NCBI GenBank assembly: GCA_023434855.1
Contig: JAEYSJ010000336.1
Span: 1-6,339, forward strand
DNA: 6,339 bases
Source of the DNA: Bacillota bacterium
GTDB lineage: Bacteria > Bacillota_C > Negativicutes > JAEYSJ01
Direction of reading: 5' to 3'
Made by a program: the position numbers and the translations under genes. The notes below the pieces were generated by a model. The model worked only from the letters and a program-made list of their open reading frames with translations. It was not told the DNA's origin and did not search any database. Numbering within the stretch: the stretch's first letter is position 1; each line of letters opens with the position of its first letter. This document shows, in pieces, positions 1 to 5,891 of the stretch.

Positions 1-587
<587 letters not shown>

Positions 588-590
588 CCG

Positions 591-1004
591 ATGGCTAAAA
601 AAATCAGGTTAGACATCGTTACCCCTGAAAAAGTTGCCTATTCTGCTGAAATAAATATGGTTATTGCCCGCACTACCGCCGGCGATATTGGCGTACTGCC
701 GGGACATGCTCCTTTGATTGCCGGACTTGCTGTTTGGCCTCTGAGGATTCTGAATGACGACGGTGAGCTGCAAGTGTCACTGTGCGGCGGATTTATTGAA
801 GTTCAGCCGGAAAAGGTTACCATCTTAGCTGGGTGTGCTGAACTGCCGCAGGAAATTGATGTTGCCCGGGCCGAGGCTGCCAAGGAACGGGCTGAGAGCC
901 GCCTGAAGAGCGGGCAAGACATTGATGTTTTCCGTGCTGAAGCCGCTTTGAAACGTGCGCTTATGCGTTTGCAAGTATCCGAGTTTAGTAAACAACATAA
1001 ATAA
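591..1004 (+). CDS. atpC: F1Fo ATP synthase subunit epsilon
   Basis: This 137-residue protein is the epsilon subunit of the F1 central stalk, which couples gamma rotation to the c-ring and restrains ATP hydrolysis. The length is normal for the family. Residues 1-84 form the beta-sandwich domain, with the signature GDIGVLPGHAPLIAGL at 31-46 and GGFIEVQPEKVTILA at 66-80. Residues 88-133 form the two-helix C-terminal hairpin. IDVARA at 89-94 fits the I(L)DxxRA ATP-binding motif described for the Bacillus PS3 epsilon; D90 and R93 are the key residues. A second, similar segment, IDVFRA, occurs at 111-116. The ATG at 591 has a purine-rich AAGGGGGA Shine-Dalgarno inside the end of atpD. It is the last gene of the atp operon, since a strong terminator starts two bases after the stop. 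Confidence 0.97.
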   Translation: MAKKIRLDIVTPEKVAYSAEINMVIARTTAGDIGVLPGHAPLIAGLAVWPLRILNDDGELQVSLCGGFIEVQPEKVTILAGCAELPQEIDVARAEAAKERAESRLKSGQDIDVFRAEAALKRALMRLQVSEFSKQHK

Positions 1005-1005
1005 T

Positions 1006-1038
1006 AAAAGACAGGCTGTGAATGCAGCCTGTCTTTTT
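1006..1038 (+). terminator. Intrinsic terminator of the atp operon
   Basis: A 13-bp perfect stem pairs 1006-1018 (AAAAGACAGGCTG) with 1025-1037 (CAGCCTGTCTTTT) around a 6-nt loop, and the 3' arm runs into a T-tract at 1034-1038. It lies two bases after the atpC stop. The A-run on the 5' arm means it could also act, less strongly, in the opposite direction. Confidence 0.93.
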
Positions 1039-1090
1039 ATTATTTCTTAATTTAGTATTTTTTTCATTGCATAACTCCCCTAAAAACTGG

Positions 1091-1123
1091 TAAGAATTAT
1101 TTTAGATAGTTAAATAATTCTTA
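1091..1123. repeat. Perfect 12-bp AT-rich inverted repeat upstream of the ywmB-family gene
   Basis: TAAGAATTATTT (1091-1102) and AAATAATTCTTA (1112-1123) are exact reverse complements separated by 9 nt. The right arm abuts the Shine-Dalgarno region of the gene starting at 1139. With one G-C pair per arm and no T-tract after it, it is not a terminator. The size and symmetry suit a protein-binding operator overlapping the promoter, or a weak 5'-UTR hairpin near the ribosome-binding site. I could not fix a convincing sigma-A promoter nearby: TTGCAT at 1067 has only poor -10 partners. The inverted repeat itself is certain; its role is inference. Confidence 0.6.
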
Positions 1124-1138
1124 AAGGGATGGGGAACA

Positions 1139-1906
1139 ATGCGGATTTTGAGATATTTGATTATGGCTGTTGTCATTTTGTCATATGTAGGTGCGGTTAA
1201 CAGGGCGGAAAATGTGCCCTTTGTGCGACAGGAACTGCTGAGTGCCGCTATGACGGCAACAGGGGCTTCGTTGCAGGAAGTAAGTGTTAACGGGTGGTCG
1301 AAACTGCCTGCGGCACAGTTAAATGAAGTTCAATTAAATGAAATTGTTCGAACATGTATGGAACAATTAGATATAAAGCAGGAAGATTACAAATTAAGTA
1401 ATCATCAGACTGCTCAGCATATTATGGTACGGGCAGATTCCATCGATAATAAGTTTAGAGCCGTAGCGATTGCCCAGGTAGTTCATATTAAAGATCCGGC
1501 AACCGGACGGAAACAGTCCGAAGCATACCTGGTTTTAAATCTTGATGGAGTGCCGCAATCGGACTCGGAGATTCCCGTGTGGCGGCAAAAGATCGTATCA
1601 GCAATTAATAATTTCGGAGGAAGTCCACGTATTACCACTTGCCTGGTTGGTTGGCTTGATGGTAAACTAAGTGATGGAGAAGTGGGTAACAGTTTAGACA
1701 AAGCTTTTAAGACTATTGACGCAAATGTGGTTGACACGCTTAGTTACACTAATTTTATTAGTTATACTGGATATTCTCCGGCGATTGCCGAGTCGTTGCA
1801 GTATGATGGCAAACAAGTGAATCTAAACATGGCAATGCGGTATAGTCCTCAAGATAACCGTACATATGTCATAATCGGCTCTCCGGTTATTACTAAGGAG
1901 TATTAA
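1139..1906 (+). CDS. ywmB: YwmB-family (DUF1779, 'TATA-box binding'-like fold) secreted protein
   Basis: This 255-residue protein belongs to the YwmB family, whose function is unknown to me; the 'TATA-box binding' name reflects predicted fold similarity only and should not be read as DNA binding. Residues 1-23 are a short hydrophobic signal peptide or anchor ([19 protein letters not shown]), so the protein should act outside the membrane. Family-like stretches are [22 protein letters not shown] (about 157-178, centre [13 protein letters not shown]) and the C-terminal [19 protein letters not shown] and [10 protein letters not shown] blocks. The ATG at 1139 is preceded by AAAGGGATGGGG. It lies 37 bp before murA with no terminator between, so the two are probably cotranscribed. 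YwmB next to murA is a conserved Firmicute arrangement and hints at an envelope role, but that is inference. Assignment to the family is from recalled motifs. Confidence 0.85.
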   Translation: MRILRYLIMAVVILSYVGAVNRAENVPFVRQELLSAAMTATGASLQEVSVNGWSKLPAAQLNEVQLNEIVRTCMEQLDIKQEDYKLSNHQTAQHIMVRADSIDNKFRAVAIAQVVHIKDPATGRKQSEAYLVLNLDGVPQSDSEIPVWRQKIVSAINNFGGSPRITTCLVGWLDGKLSDGEVGNSLDKAFKTIDANVVDTLSYTNFISYTGYSPAIAESLQYDGKQVNLNMAMRYSPQDNRTYVIIGSPVITKEY

Positions 1907-1926
1907 ACAATGCTCCAGTCTTGTGT

Positions 1927-1933
1927 GGGAGGA
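1927..1933 (+). promoter_or_regulatory. Shine-Dalgarno site fixing the murA start
   Basis: GGGAGGA lies 10 nt before the ATG at 1944. The in-frame GTG at 1923 overlaps the upstream side of this site and would add seven residues (MWEEPYF) that are not part of the MurA fold. The ATG at 1944 is therefore preferred. Confidence 0.85.
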
Positions 1934-1943
1934 ACCTTATTTT

Positions 1944-3200
1944 ATGGAAAAATTGATTATCAGTGGGGGCAATCGGCTAACAGGTACTGTTAAAATTGGC
2001 GGGGCAAAAAATGCTGTACTGCCAATTATTGCTGCAACCTTACTGGGCACAACGCCGAGTCTGCTGGAGGAGGTGCCGGATCTTGAAGATGTTCATACTT
2101 TTTCCCAAGTACTGGAACATCTTGGGGCCATTGTTCGCCGGGATGACAAGACAACCTTAGCTGTAGACAGTTCGAATATTACTAATTGTGAGGCGCCTTA
2201 TGAGCTTGTCCGCAAGATGCGGGCTTCATTCCTAGTAATGGGTCCGCTGTTAGCCAGGCGCGGCAGGGCTAAAATTTCCTTACCTGGCGGTTGTGCAATT
2301 GGGACAAGGCCTATTGATCTGCATTTAAAAGGTTTTGAAGCCTTGGGTGCCAAAATTGATATTGGGCATGGCTATATTGAAGCCTGCGCTCCCAATGGAT
2401 TAACAGGTGCCAGGATCTATTTGGACTTTCCCAGCGTGGGTGCTACGGAAAATATTATAATGGCCGCCTGTTTGGCCAAAGGGCAGACCATCCTGGAAAA
2501 TCCTGCCCATGAGCCGGAAATAATTGACTTGGCAAACTATCTCAATGTTATGGGAGCACGTATTCGCGGTACAGGTACTAATATTATCAAGATAGACGGC
2601 GTCAATGAGTTAAAAGGACATAATTATGCCGTTATTCCTGATCGCATCGAAGCTGGCACTTATATGGTTGCAGCAGCTATTACCGGTGGAGATGTATGGA
2701 TTGAGAATGCTCTTACCGAGCACTTAAAACCGGTTGTCGCCAAACTAAAAGAAGCCGGAGTTATAATTGAAGAAGAAATTACCGGTGTGCGGGTAAGAGG
2801 TACAGGTAATTTGAGGGCGGTAGATATAAAGACACTGCCTTATCCCGGTTTTCCCACAGATATGCAGGCCCAGTTTATGGCTCTGATGACGGTGGCATCT
2901 GGCACCAGTGTTGTTACAGAAACAGTTTTTGAAAACCGTTTTATGCATGTCGATGAACTTAAACGGATGGGTGCTAATATTAAGATTGACGGCCGGAGTG
3001 CGGTAGTTGAAGGTGTTACTAAACTGACCGGCTGTCCGGTTAAGGCTACAGATCTAAGAGCTGGAGCGGCCCTCGTATTGGCTGGCCTGGTTGCGCAGGG
3101 GAAGACCGAAGTGGGCTATATTCATCATATTGACCGTGGTTATGATAATATTGTGGACAAACTGCGAGGTATCGGCGCAGATATAGTAAGAGTTGGTTAA
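1944..3200 (+). CDS. murA: UDP-N-acetylglucosamine 1-carboxyvinyltransferase (MurA)
   Basis: MurA catalyses the first committed step of peptidoglycan synthesis in the cytoplasm: transfer of enolpyruvate from phosphoenolpyruvate to UDP-N-acetylglucosamine. From the ATG at 1944 the protein has 418 residues, essentially the length of E. coli MurA. Catalytic residues are all present: K22-N23 in GGAKNAVLP, the PEP-binding Cys at 117 in [11 protein letters not shown] with R122, D306 in [12 protein letters not shown]370-R372 in ATDLRAG, and R398 in HIDRGYDN. The active-site Cys, not the Asp seen in naturally resistant lineages, predicts a fosfomycin-sensitive enzyme. Firmicutes often carry two MurA paralogues; the position between ywmB and spoIID matches murAA, the main one in B. 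subtilis. It probably shares a transcript with the ywmB-family gene and ends at its own terminator. Confidence 0.97.
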   Translation: MEKLIISGGNRLTGTVKIGGAKNAVLPIIAATLLGTTPSLLEEVPDLEDVHTFSQVLEHLGAIVRRDDKTTLAVDSSNITNCEAPYELVRKMRASFLVMGPLLARRGRAKISLPGGCAIGTRPIDLHLKGFEALGAKIDIGHGYIEACAPNGLTGARIYLDFPSVGATENIIMAACLAKGQTILENPAHEPEIIDLANYLNVMGARIRGTGTNIIKIDGVNELKGHNYAVIPDRIEAGTYMVAAAITGGDVWIENALTEHLKPVVAKLKEAGVIIEEEITGVRVRGTGNLRAVDIKTLPYPGFPTDMQAQFMALMTVASGTSVVTETVFENRFMHVDELKRMGANIKIDGRSAVVEGVTKLTGCPVKATDLRAGAALVLAGLVAQGKTEVGYIHHIDRGYDNIVDKLRGIGADIVRVG

Positions 3201-3222
3201 ATAATAGGATAGAACTCAGAAG

Positions 3223-3245
3223 AGACGGCTAACAGCCGTCTTTTT
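3223..3245 (+). terminator. Intrinsic terminator after murA
   Basis: An 8-bp stem, AGACGGCT (3223-3230) with AGCCGTCT (3234-3241), has a 3-nt AAC loop and is followed by a T-run to 3245. It starts 23 bp after the murA stop. Confidence 0.92.
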
Positions 3246-3301
3246 AATACGCAAAAGTATAAGTCATGTGGCTGTAGGCTGACTGTGCTGGTGTTTTTTT
3301 G

Positions 3302-3462
3302 AACCACAGAGGACACAGAGGACACAGAGGGATTTTAATATTTCTTGATACGTTCTGGACTCAATATATTAAACTAGTCATAGTTAGTAAAGCTGATACT
3401 TTATCATTTGCGCGATGGCTATCGCGCCGTTCCACTCTGTGTCCTCTGTGTCCTCTGTGGTT
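3302..3462. repeat. Inverted-repeat element with 28-bp perfect arms of 9-bp tandem units
   Basis: The left arm (3302-3329) begins AACCACAGAGGACACAGAGG and the right arm (3435-3462) ends in its exact reverse complement; all 28 positions match. Each arm is about three tandem copies of the 9-bp unit CACAGAGGA. The arms enclose 105 bp of AT-rich sequence containing a hairpin at 3410-3427. Sequences of this CACAGAGGA type recur in intergenic regions of many unrelated bacteria and cause spurious 'NHRGHRGHRG' protein annotations (recall, not a search). The layout is that of a non-autonomous, MITE-like or REP-like dispersed element. No transposase lies in the window, and I found no obvious flanking target duplication. 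Confidence 0.85.
3410..3427. repeat. Small GC-rich hairpin inside the inverted-repeat element
   Basis: GCGCGAT (3410-3416) and ATCGCGC (3421-3427) are perfect reverse complements around the 4-nt loop GGCT. The stem is strikingly GC-rich against its AT-rich surroundings and sits just inside the right arm of the 28-bp repeat. There is no T-tract, so it is not a terminator. Confidence 0.6.
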
Positions 3463-3474
3463 AGTCGTATCCCC

Positions 3475-3501
3475 AAGCCGCATTAGCGGCTTCATTTTTT
3501 T
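3475..3501 (+). terminator. Terminator-like hairpin between the repeat element and spoIID
   Basis: AAGCCGC (3475-3481) pairs with GCGGCTT (3486-3492) around ATTA, and seven T follow at 3495-3501 after the two bases CA. The two-base gap before the T-run makes it slightly less ideal. It would stop transcripts leaving the repeat element or reading through from murA, insulating spoIID. Confidence 0.6.
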
Positions 3502-3517
3502 CACCTCGCTATTTTTA

Positions 3518-3546
3518 TCATAGTTGACAAATTAACTGCATATCTA
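3518..3546 (+). promoter_or_regulatory. Candidate spoIID promoter (sigma-E type, overlapping a sigma-A-like -35)
   Basis: TCATAGTT (3518-3525), 13 nt, then CATATCTA (3539-3546) resembles the mother-cell sigma-E pattern (about TCATATTT, 13-15 nt, CATACAnT). The -35 is close; the -10 keeps CATA but not the rest. A perfect sigma-A -35, TTGACA, overlaps at 3524-3529, but its -10 choices (TATGTA at 3547, or TATATG at a short 15-nt spacing) are weak. spoIID is sigma-E controlled in B. subtilis, which favours the first reading. The CATAT-CT-ATATG palindrome at 3539-3550 covers the -10. Confidence 0.4.
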
Positions 3547-3560
3547 TATGTAGCAGCAAT

Positions 3561-3600
3561 TTGCCATAAGGTACATGCATATGAAACCGGTACCTGGCAA
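3561..3600 (+). promoter_or_regulatory. Leader hairpin directly upstream of the spoIID Shine-Dalgarno
   Basis: TTGCC (3561-3565) pairs with GGCAA (3596-3600), and AGGTAC (3569-3574) with GTACCT (3590-3595). This gives an 11-bp stem with a 3-nt bulge (ATA) and a 15-nt loop. It ends two bases before the TAGGAGGGG ribosome-binding site and would fold in the spoIID mRNA leader if transcription starts near 3550. The pairing is visible in the sequence; a regulatory role is inference. Confidence 0.45.
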
Positions 3601-3615
3601 GTAGGAGGGGCAAGG

Positions 3616-4611
3616 GTGAAAAAAGTGGTGGCAGCTGCCGTTGCCTTAGTGTTTTTGGTAGTCATTGTCATACCATTGTTGGTGGTTAGAGGCATACATA
3701 TTGGCAATTTTGCAGAGGAGAGACGGGGAAAAGTGTTTAAAAATGAGGATGTGCCTATCAGGGTATATATGCATGAAATGAACAAAATAGTTGAAATGAG
3801 CCTGGAAGACTATGTGAAAGGCGTAGTTGCGGCCGAAATGCCGGCTGAATTTGAATTGGAGGCTTTGAAAGCACAGGCTGTGACTGCGCGTACCTATGCC
3901 GTAAAAAATATGGCAGTATTTGGCGGCAGCGGTGTTACTGAGCATTCCGGTGCTGATGTTAGCACAGATCACCGGCAAAGTCAGGCCTGGCAGAGTGAGG
4001 CAAAACTCAGAATCCGGTGGGGGCCTAACTACGACCGTTACTGGGAAAAGGTTTGCCGTGCGGTGGATGAAACGAGTGGGGTTATTGCAGCTTACAATGG
4101 TGAGCCGATAAATGCGGTATTTCATTCCACCAGTGGCGAGCAAACAGCCAGTGCCAAAGAAGTGTGGGGATTTGACTATCCTTATTTGGTGAGTGTAGCC
4201 TGTAAATGGGATCAAAAGTCACCTCGCTATGCCGATACCAGGGAATTTTCGCTGATGGAAATTGAGCAACGCTTAGGTTCAGAAGCAGGCGTACTGGCTG
4301 CTGCGCAAAACGGCAGTAACGCTGTTGCTCAGATAATAGGTTTTACCGATTCGGGACGTGTGGATAAAATTAGGATTGGCAGCAAGACATTGACCGGATC
4401 GTCTATCCGCGAAAAGCTTGAATTGCGTTCTACTAATTTTTCAGTGGAACTAAAAGGGGATAAACTGATCTTTAAAACCGTTGGCTATGGTCACGGAGTA
4501 GGCATGTGCCAGTATGGCGCCAACGGAATGGCCAAAGAAGGCAAAGATTTTCGTCAGATTATTACCTATTATTATACTGGAGTGGAGCTGAAAAACATCT
4601 TTGGATCATAG
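3616..4611 (+). CDS. spoIID: Stage II sporulation protein D (SpoIID), septal peptidoglycan lytic transglycosylase
   Basis: SpoIID is a membrane-anchored lytic transglycosylase that, with SpoIIP and SpoIIM (neither in this window), degrades septal peptidoglycan so the mother-cell membrane can engulf the forespore. The protein has 331 residues, close to the usual 330-345. Residues 4-24 are one hydrophobic N-terminal anchor with the rest outside. The SpoIID/LytB core runs from about residue 45, with SLEDYVKGVVAAEMP at 62-76; E74 matches the essential catalytic Glu (E88 in B. subtilis). ALKAQAVTARTYA, FHSTSGEQTASA and GYGHGVGMCQYGANGMA (290-306) are further family blocks. The GTG start is supported by AGGAGGGG seven bases or so upstream. 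Odd point: at H110-x5-S116-x5-S122 two serines, plus Q121, stand where clostridial enzymes usually have zinc ligands (pattern H, C, HC). All other core motifs are intact, so the enzyme is probably active. Confidence 0.95.
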   Translation: MKKVVAAAVALVFLVVIVIPLLVVRGIHIGNFAEERRGKVFKNEDVPIRVYMHEMNKIVEMSLEDYVKGVVAAEMPAEFELEALKAQAVTARTYAVKNMAVFGGSGVTEHSGADVSTDHRQSQAWQSEAKLRIRWGPNYDRYWEKVCRAVDETSGVIAAYNGEPINAVFHSTSGEQTASAKEVWGFDYPYLVSVACKWDQKSPRYADTREFSLMEIEQRLGSEAGVLAAAQNGSNAVAQIIGFTDSGRVDKIRIGSKTLTGSSIREKLELRSTNFSVELKGDKLIFKTVGYGHGVGMCQYGANGMAKEGKDFRQIITYYYTGVELKNIFGS

Positions 4612-4641
4612 TGCATCTTTAATGCGTTTTATTTTAGGAAC

Positions 4642-4670
4642 GTCTTAAACCACCAAAAACTGGGCATAAT
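4642..4670 (+). promoter_or_regulatory. Candidate sigma-F type promoter for the spoIIQ-like gene
   Basis: GGGCATAAT (4662-4670) fits the forespore sigma-F/sigma-G -10 pattern GGnnAnAHT at every specified base. GTCTT at 4642-4646, 15 nt upstream, is a 3-of-5 match to the -35 pattern GYATA. spoIIQ is a sigma-F gene in B. subtilis. Weakness: the predicted start near 4677 falls at the edge of the ribosome-binding site, giving an unusually short leader of about 11 nt. Confidence 0.35.
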
Positions 4671-4687
4671 TGTAATGAGGTGATATT

Positions 4688-5440
4688 ATGCCTGGCAAAA
4701 CCAAAATTATTGCCCAAATAACTACAATGGTGAATAAGTTTATTACCATTATCCGTGCGGTATGGAGCGTCCAGAAAACAATATATATTGCGGCAGGGCT
4801 GCTTTTGGTATCAGGAATGATGATACTGACAGTGGCAGGCGCTTTGAAAAGCGCCCATAATGGAAGTGGGAAGCCGCAGAATCTGGCATCATTCCCGCCA
4901 ACGGCATCGGCTACGGTGGAACCGGCTGCCGGAGTATCCGCTGATCAGCCTGTTCAGCCTGCAGAAGCTATTCCTGAGCCGATATATCATAATATTCAAC
5001 AACCTGAGTCGTCATCCGCAATGGCTAGACAAGTTAATGTCACAACAAATAATGATAGCCCGGTATTTTCCTGGCCATTAAAAGGAGAAATAAAGCTGGA
5101 ATTCGGTTGGCAGCAACATCCGGTTTTTGGGGACTGGCGTTATCATACCGGTATCGATATCAGCGGCCAGGAAGGTGAAAATGTTCACGCCGTTCATGAC
5201 GGTGAGGTAACTGATATTTATAACGATAAACATTACGGACTGACAGTAGTGGTGACAAGTAGCAAATATGTAATATATTATGGATCTCTTGTTACGGCAG
5301 CTGTTAGCAAAAATGCCCACATTACGCCAGGAGACAATATAGGCAGTATTGGTAAATGCAGTGACGAACCATATGAACATTTACATTTATCTATAAAGAA
5401 AGACGGAAAATTTTTAGACCCCCTTGAGATATTACAGTAA
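4688..5440 (+). CDS. spoIIQ: SpoIIQ-like membrane-anchored M23 (LytM-fold) peptidase-family protein
   Basis: This 250-residue protein has a basic cytoplasmic N-terminus, a membrane segment at about 31-51, a Pro/Ala/Ser-rich linker (about 55-125) and a C-terminal LytM/M23 domain (about 126-248). In SpoIIQ this domain faces the intermembrane space and binds mother-cell SpoIIIAH, linking the two cells during engulfment. The zinc motifs are complete: H153-TGI-D157 and H231-L-H233. B. subtilis SpoIIQ lost the first His, whereas clostridial SpoIIQ keeps it, so this copy is of the zinc-binding type. The auxiliary His usually found in YGHL/YAHL is a serine here (YYGSL, S200); B. subtilis SpoIIQ has a similar YQSL. 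Position right after spoIID supports spoIIQ over a generic M23 endopeptidase. GAGGTGAT at 4677-4684 serves the ATG. The stop codon lies partly in the terminator stem. Confidence 0.85.
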   Translation: MPGKTKIIAQITTMVNKFITIIRAVWSVQKTIYIAAGLLLVSGMMILTVAGALKSAHNGSGKPQNLASFPPTASATVEPAAGVSADQPVQPAEAIPEPIYHNIQQPESSSAMARQVNVTTNNDSPVFSWPLKGEIKLEFGWQQHPVFGDWRYHTGIDISGQEGENVHAVHDGEVTDIYNDKHYGLTVVVTSSKYVIYYGSLVTAAVSKNAHITPGDNIGSIGKCSDEPYEHLHLSIKKDGKFLDPLEILQ

Positions 5441-5468
5441 ATGCGTGAGTAAAACTCACGCATTTTTT
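5439..5468 (+). terminator. Intrinsic terminator after the spoIIQ-like gene
   Basis: AAATGCGTGAGT (5439-5450) pairs perfectly over 12 bp with ACTCACGCATTT (5454-5465) around an AAA loop, followed by Ts to 5468. The 5' arm begins inside the TAA stop of the preceding gene. The long symmetric stem is the strongest terminator in the window. Confidence 0.95.
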
Positions 5469-5489
5469 ATTTTTGTCCGCATATACATT
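5460..5489 (+). promoter_or_regulatory. Candidate sigma-E type promoter for spoIIID
   Basis: GCATTTT (5460-5466) resembles the sigma-E -35 (about KCATATT, one mismatch), and TATACATT (5482-5489), 15 nt downstream, resembles the -10 CATACAnT with T for C at the first base. spoIIID depends on sigma-E in B. subtilis. The -35 would lie inside the 3' arm of the preceding terminator, so initiation and termination signals share sequence. The match is partial and unproven. Confidence 0.35.
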
Positions 5490-5523
5490 TTAGCAAACGG
5501 CGGGTGAGGGGGAACGATAAAGA

Positions 5524-5790
5524 ATGAAAGATTATATCCGTAAACGGGTATTAGACATTTGCAATCATATTCTTGAAAGTAATCATACAGTACGTCAGGC
5601 AGCTACGGTTTTTGGTGTAAGTAAAAGCACTGTACATAAAGATATGATTGAAAGGCTGCCTAATATTAATAAACGATTGGCTGCCAAGGTTAGGCAAGTG
5701 CTTGAGCAAAACAAGGCGGAACGACATATTCGCGGTGGCGAGGCTACTCGAAAAAAATATAAAGAATCAAAAGAAAATGACGAAAATTAA
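5524..5790 (+). CDS. spoIIID: Sporulation transcriptional regulator SpoIIID
   Basis: SpoIIID is a small DNA-binding protein of the mother cell that activates or represses many sigma-E genes and helps the switch to sigma-K. The 88 residues compare with about 93 in B. subtilis. The helix-turn-helix is clear at about 22-40 (TVRQAATVFGVSKSTVHKD), followed by ERLPNIN. The basic C-terminal helix region RHIRGGEATRKKYK (about 67-80) is a family hallmark that also contacts DNA. The segments GVSKSTVHKD and RGGEAT appear unchanged from the B. subtilis protein as I recall it. GAGGGGG lies 11 nt before the ATG, slightly long spacing. It has its own upstream terminator and a hairpin downstream, so it is probably transcribed alone or with partial read-through to the MreB/Mbl gene. 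Confidence 0.96.
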   Translation: MKDYIRKRVLDICNHILESNHTVRQAATVFGVSKSTVHKDMIERLPNINKRLAAKVRQVLEQNKAERHIRGGEATRKKYKESKENDEN

Positions 5791-5856
5791 AGGATTTCAA
5801 TAAAATGTGTAGAATAAACAAAAAAATACATATGATTTTTAACTGGTTTCTGTGGT

Positions 5857-5882
5857 AATGCGGTGAATTACCGCATTTTATT
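5857..5882 (+). terminator. Probable terminator after spoIIID
   Basis: AATGCGGT (5857-5864) pairs with ACCGCATT (5870-5877) around the 5-nt loop GAATT. The T-run is short and interrupted (TTTTATT), so termination may be partial and allow read-through to the downstream MreB/Mbl gene. An alternative, overlapping stem, GGTAAT (5854-5859) with ATTACC (5867-5872), competes for the same bases. Confidence 0.7.
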
Positions 5883-5891
5883 AGACCGGAT

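Larger units (their letters stand above)
3201..3615. other. 415-bp intergenic region between murA and spoIID
   Basis: No credible gene lies here. In order it holds the murA terminator (3223-3245), a stretch with nothing I recognise ending in seven T (3246-3300), an inverted-repeat element (3302-3462) containing a small GC-rich hairpin, a second terminator-like hairpin (3475-3501), a candidate spoIID promoter (3518-3546) and a leader hairpin (3561-3600). The 74-codon open frame at 3299-3523 is a translation of the repeat (start MNHRGHRGHRG) and is rejected as a gene. Confidence 0.8.

Noticed and set aside
1067..1097. Sigma-A promoter for the ywmB-family gene from TTGCAT at 1067
   Set aside because: The candidate -10 boxes (TAAGAA at 18 nt, AAGAAT at 19 nt) match only three or four of six bases at poor spacing.
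1923..1943. Upstream GTG start for murA adding seven residues
   Set aside because: The Shine-Dalgarno GGGAGGA lies downstream of this GTG and is well spaced for the ATG at 1944, which gives the family's usual length and N-terminus.
3246..3300. Second hairpin from AGTCA/TGACT before the seven T at 3294
   Set aside because: The stem is five base pairs with a long loop and is followed by unpaired sequence before the T-run, so it is not a credible terminator.
3302..3462. CRISPR array reading of the CACAGAGGA repeats
   Set aside because: The 9-bp units are directly adjacent with no spacers, occur as two inverted clusters, and no cas gene is present.
3299..3523. 74-codon open frame starting MNHRGHRGHRG
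   Set aside because: It is a translation of the 28-bp inverted repeat, the spacer and a terminator hairpin; it has no ribosome-binding site, and this protein string is a known type of spurious annotation.
3646..4215. 189-codon open frame on the minus strand
   Set aside because: It lies wholly inside spoIID, which has full family motifs; the antisense frame shows no recognisable domain and no start signal.
4611..4635. Possible terminator after spoIID (GCAT, loop, ATGC, then TTTTATTTT)
   Set aside because: The stem has only four Watson-Crick pairs, too weak to call; read-through to the next gene remains possible.
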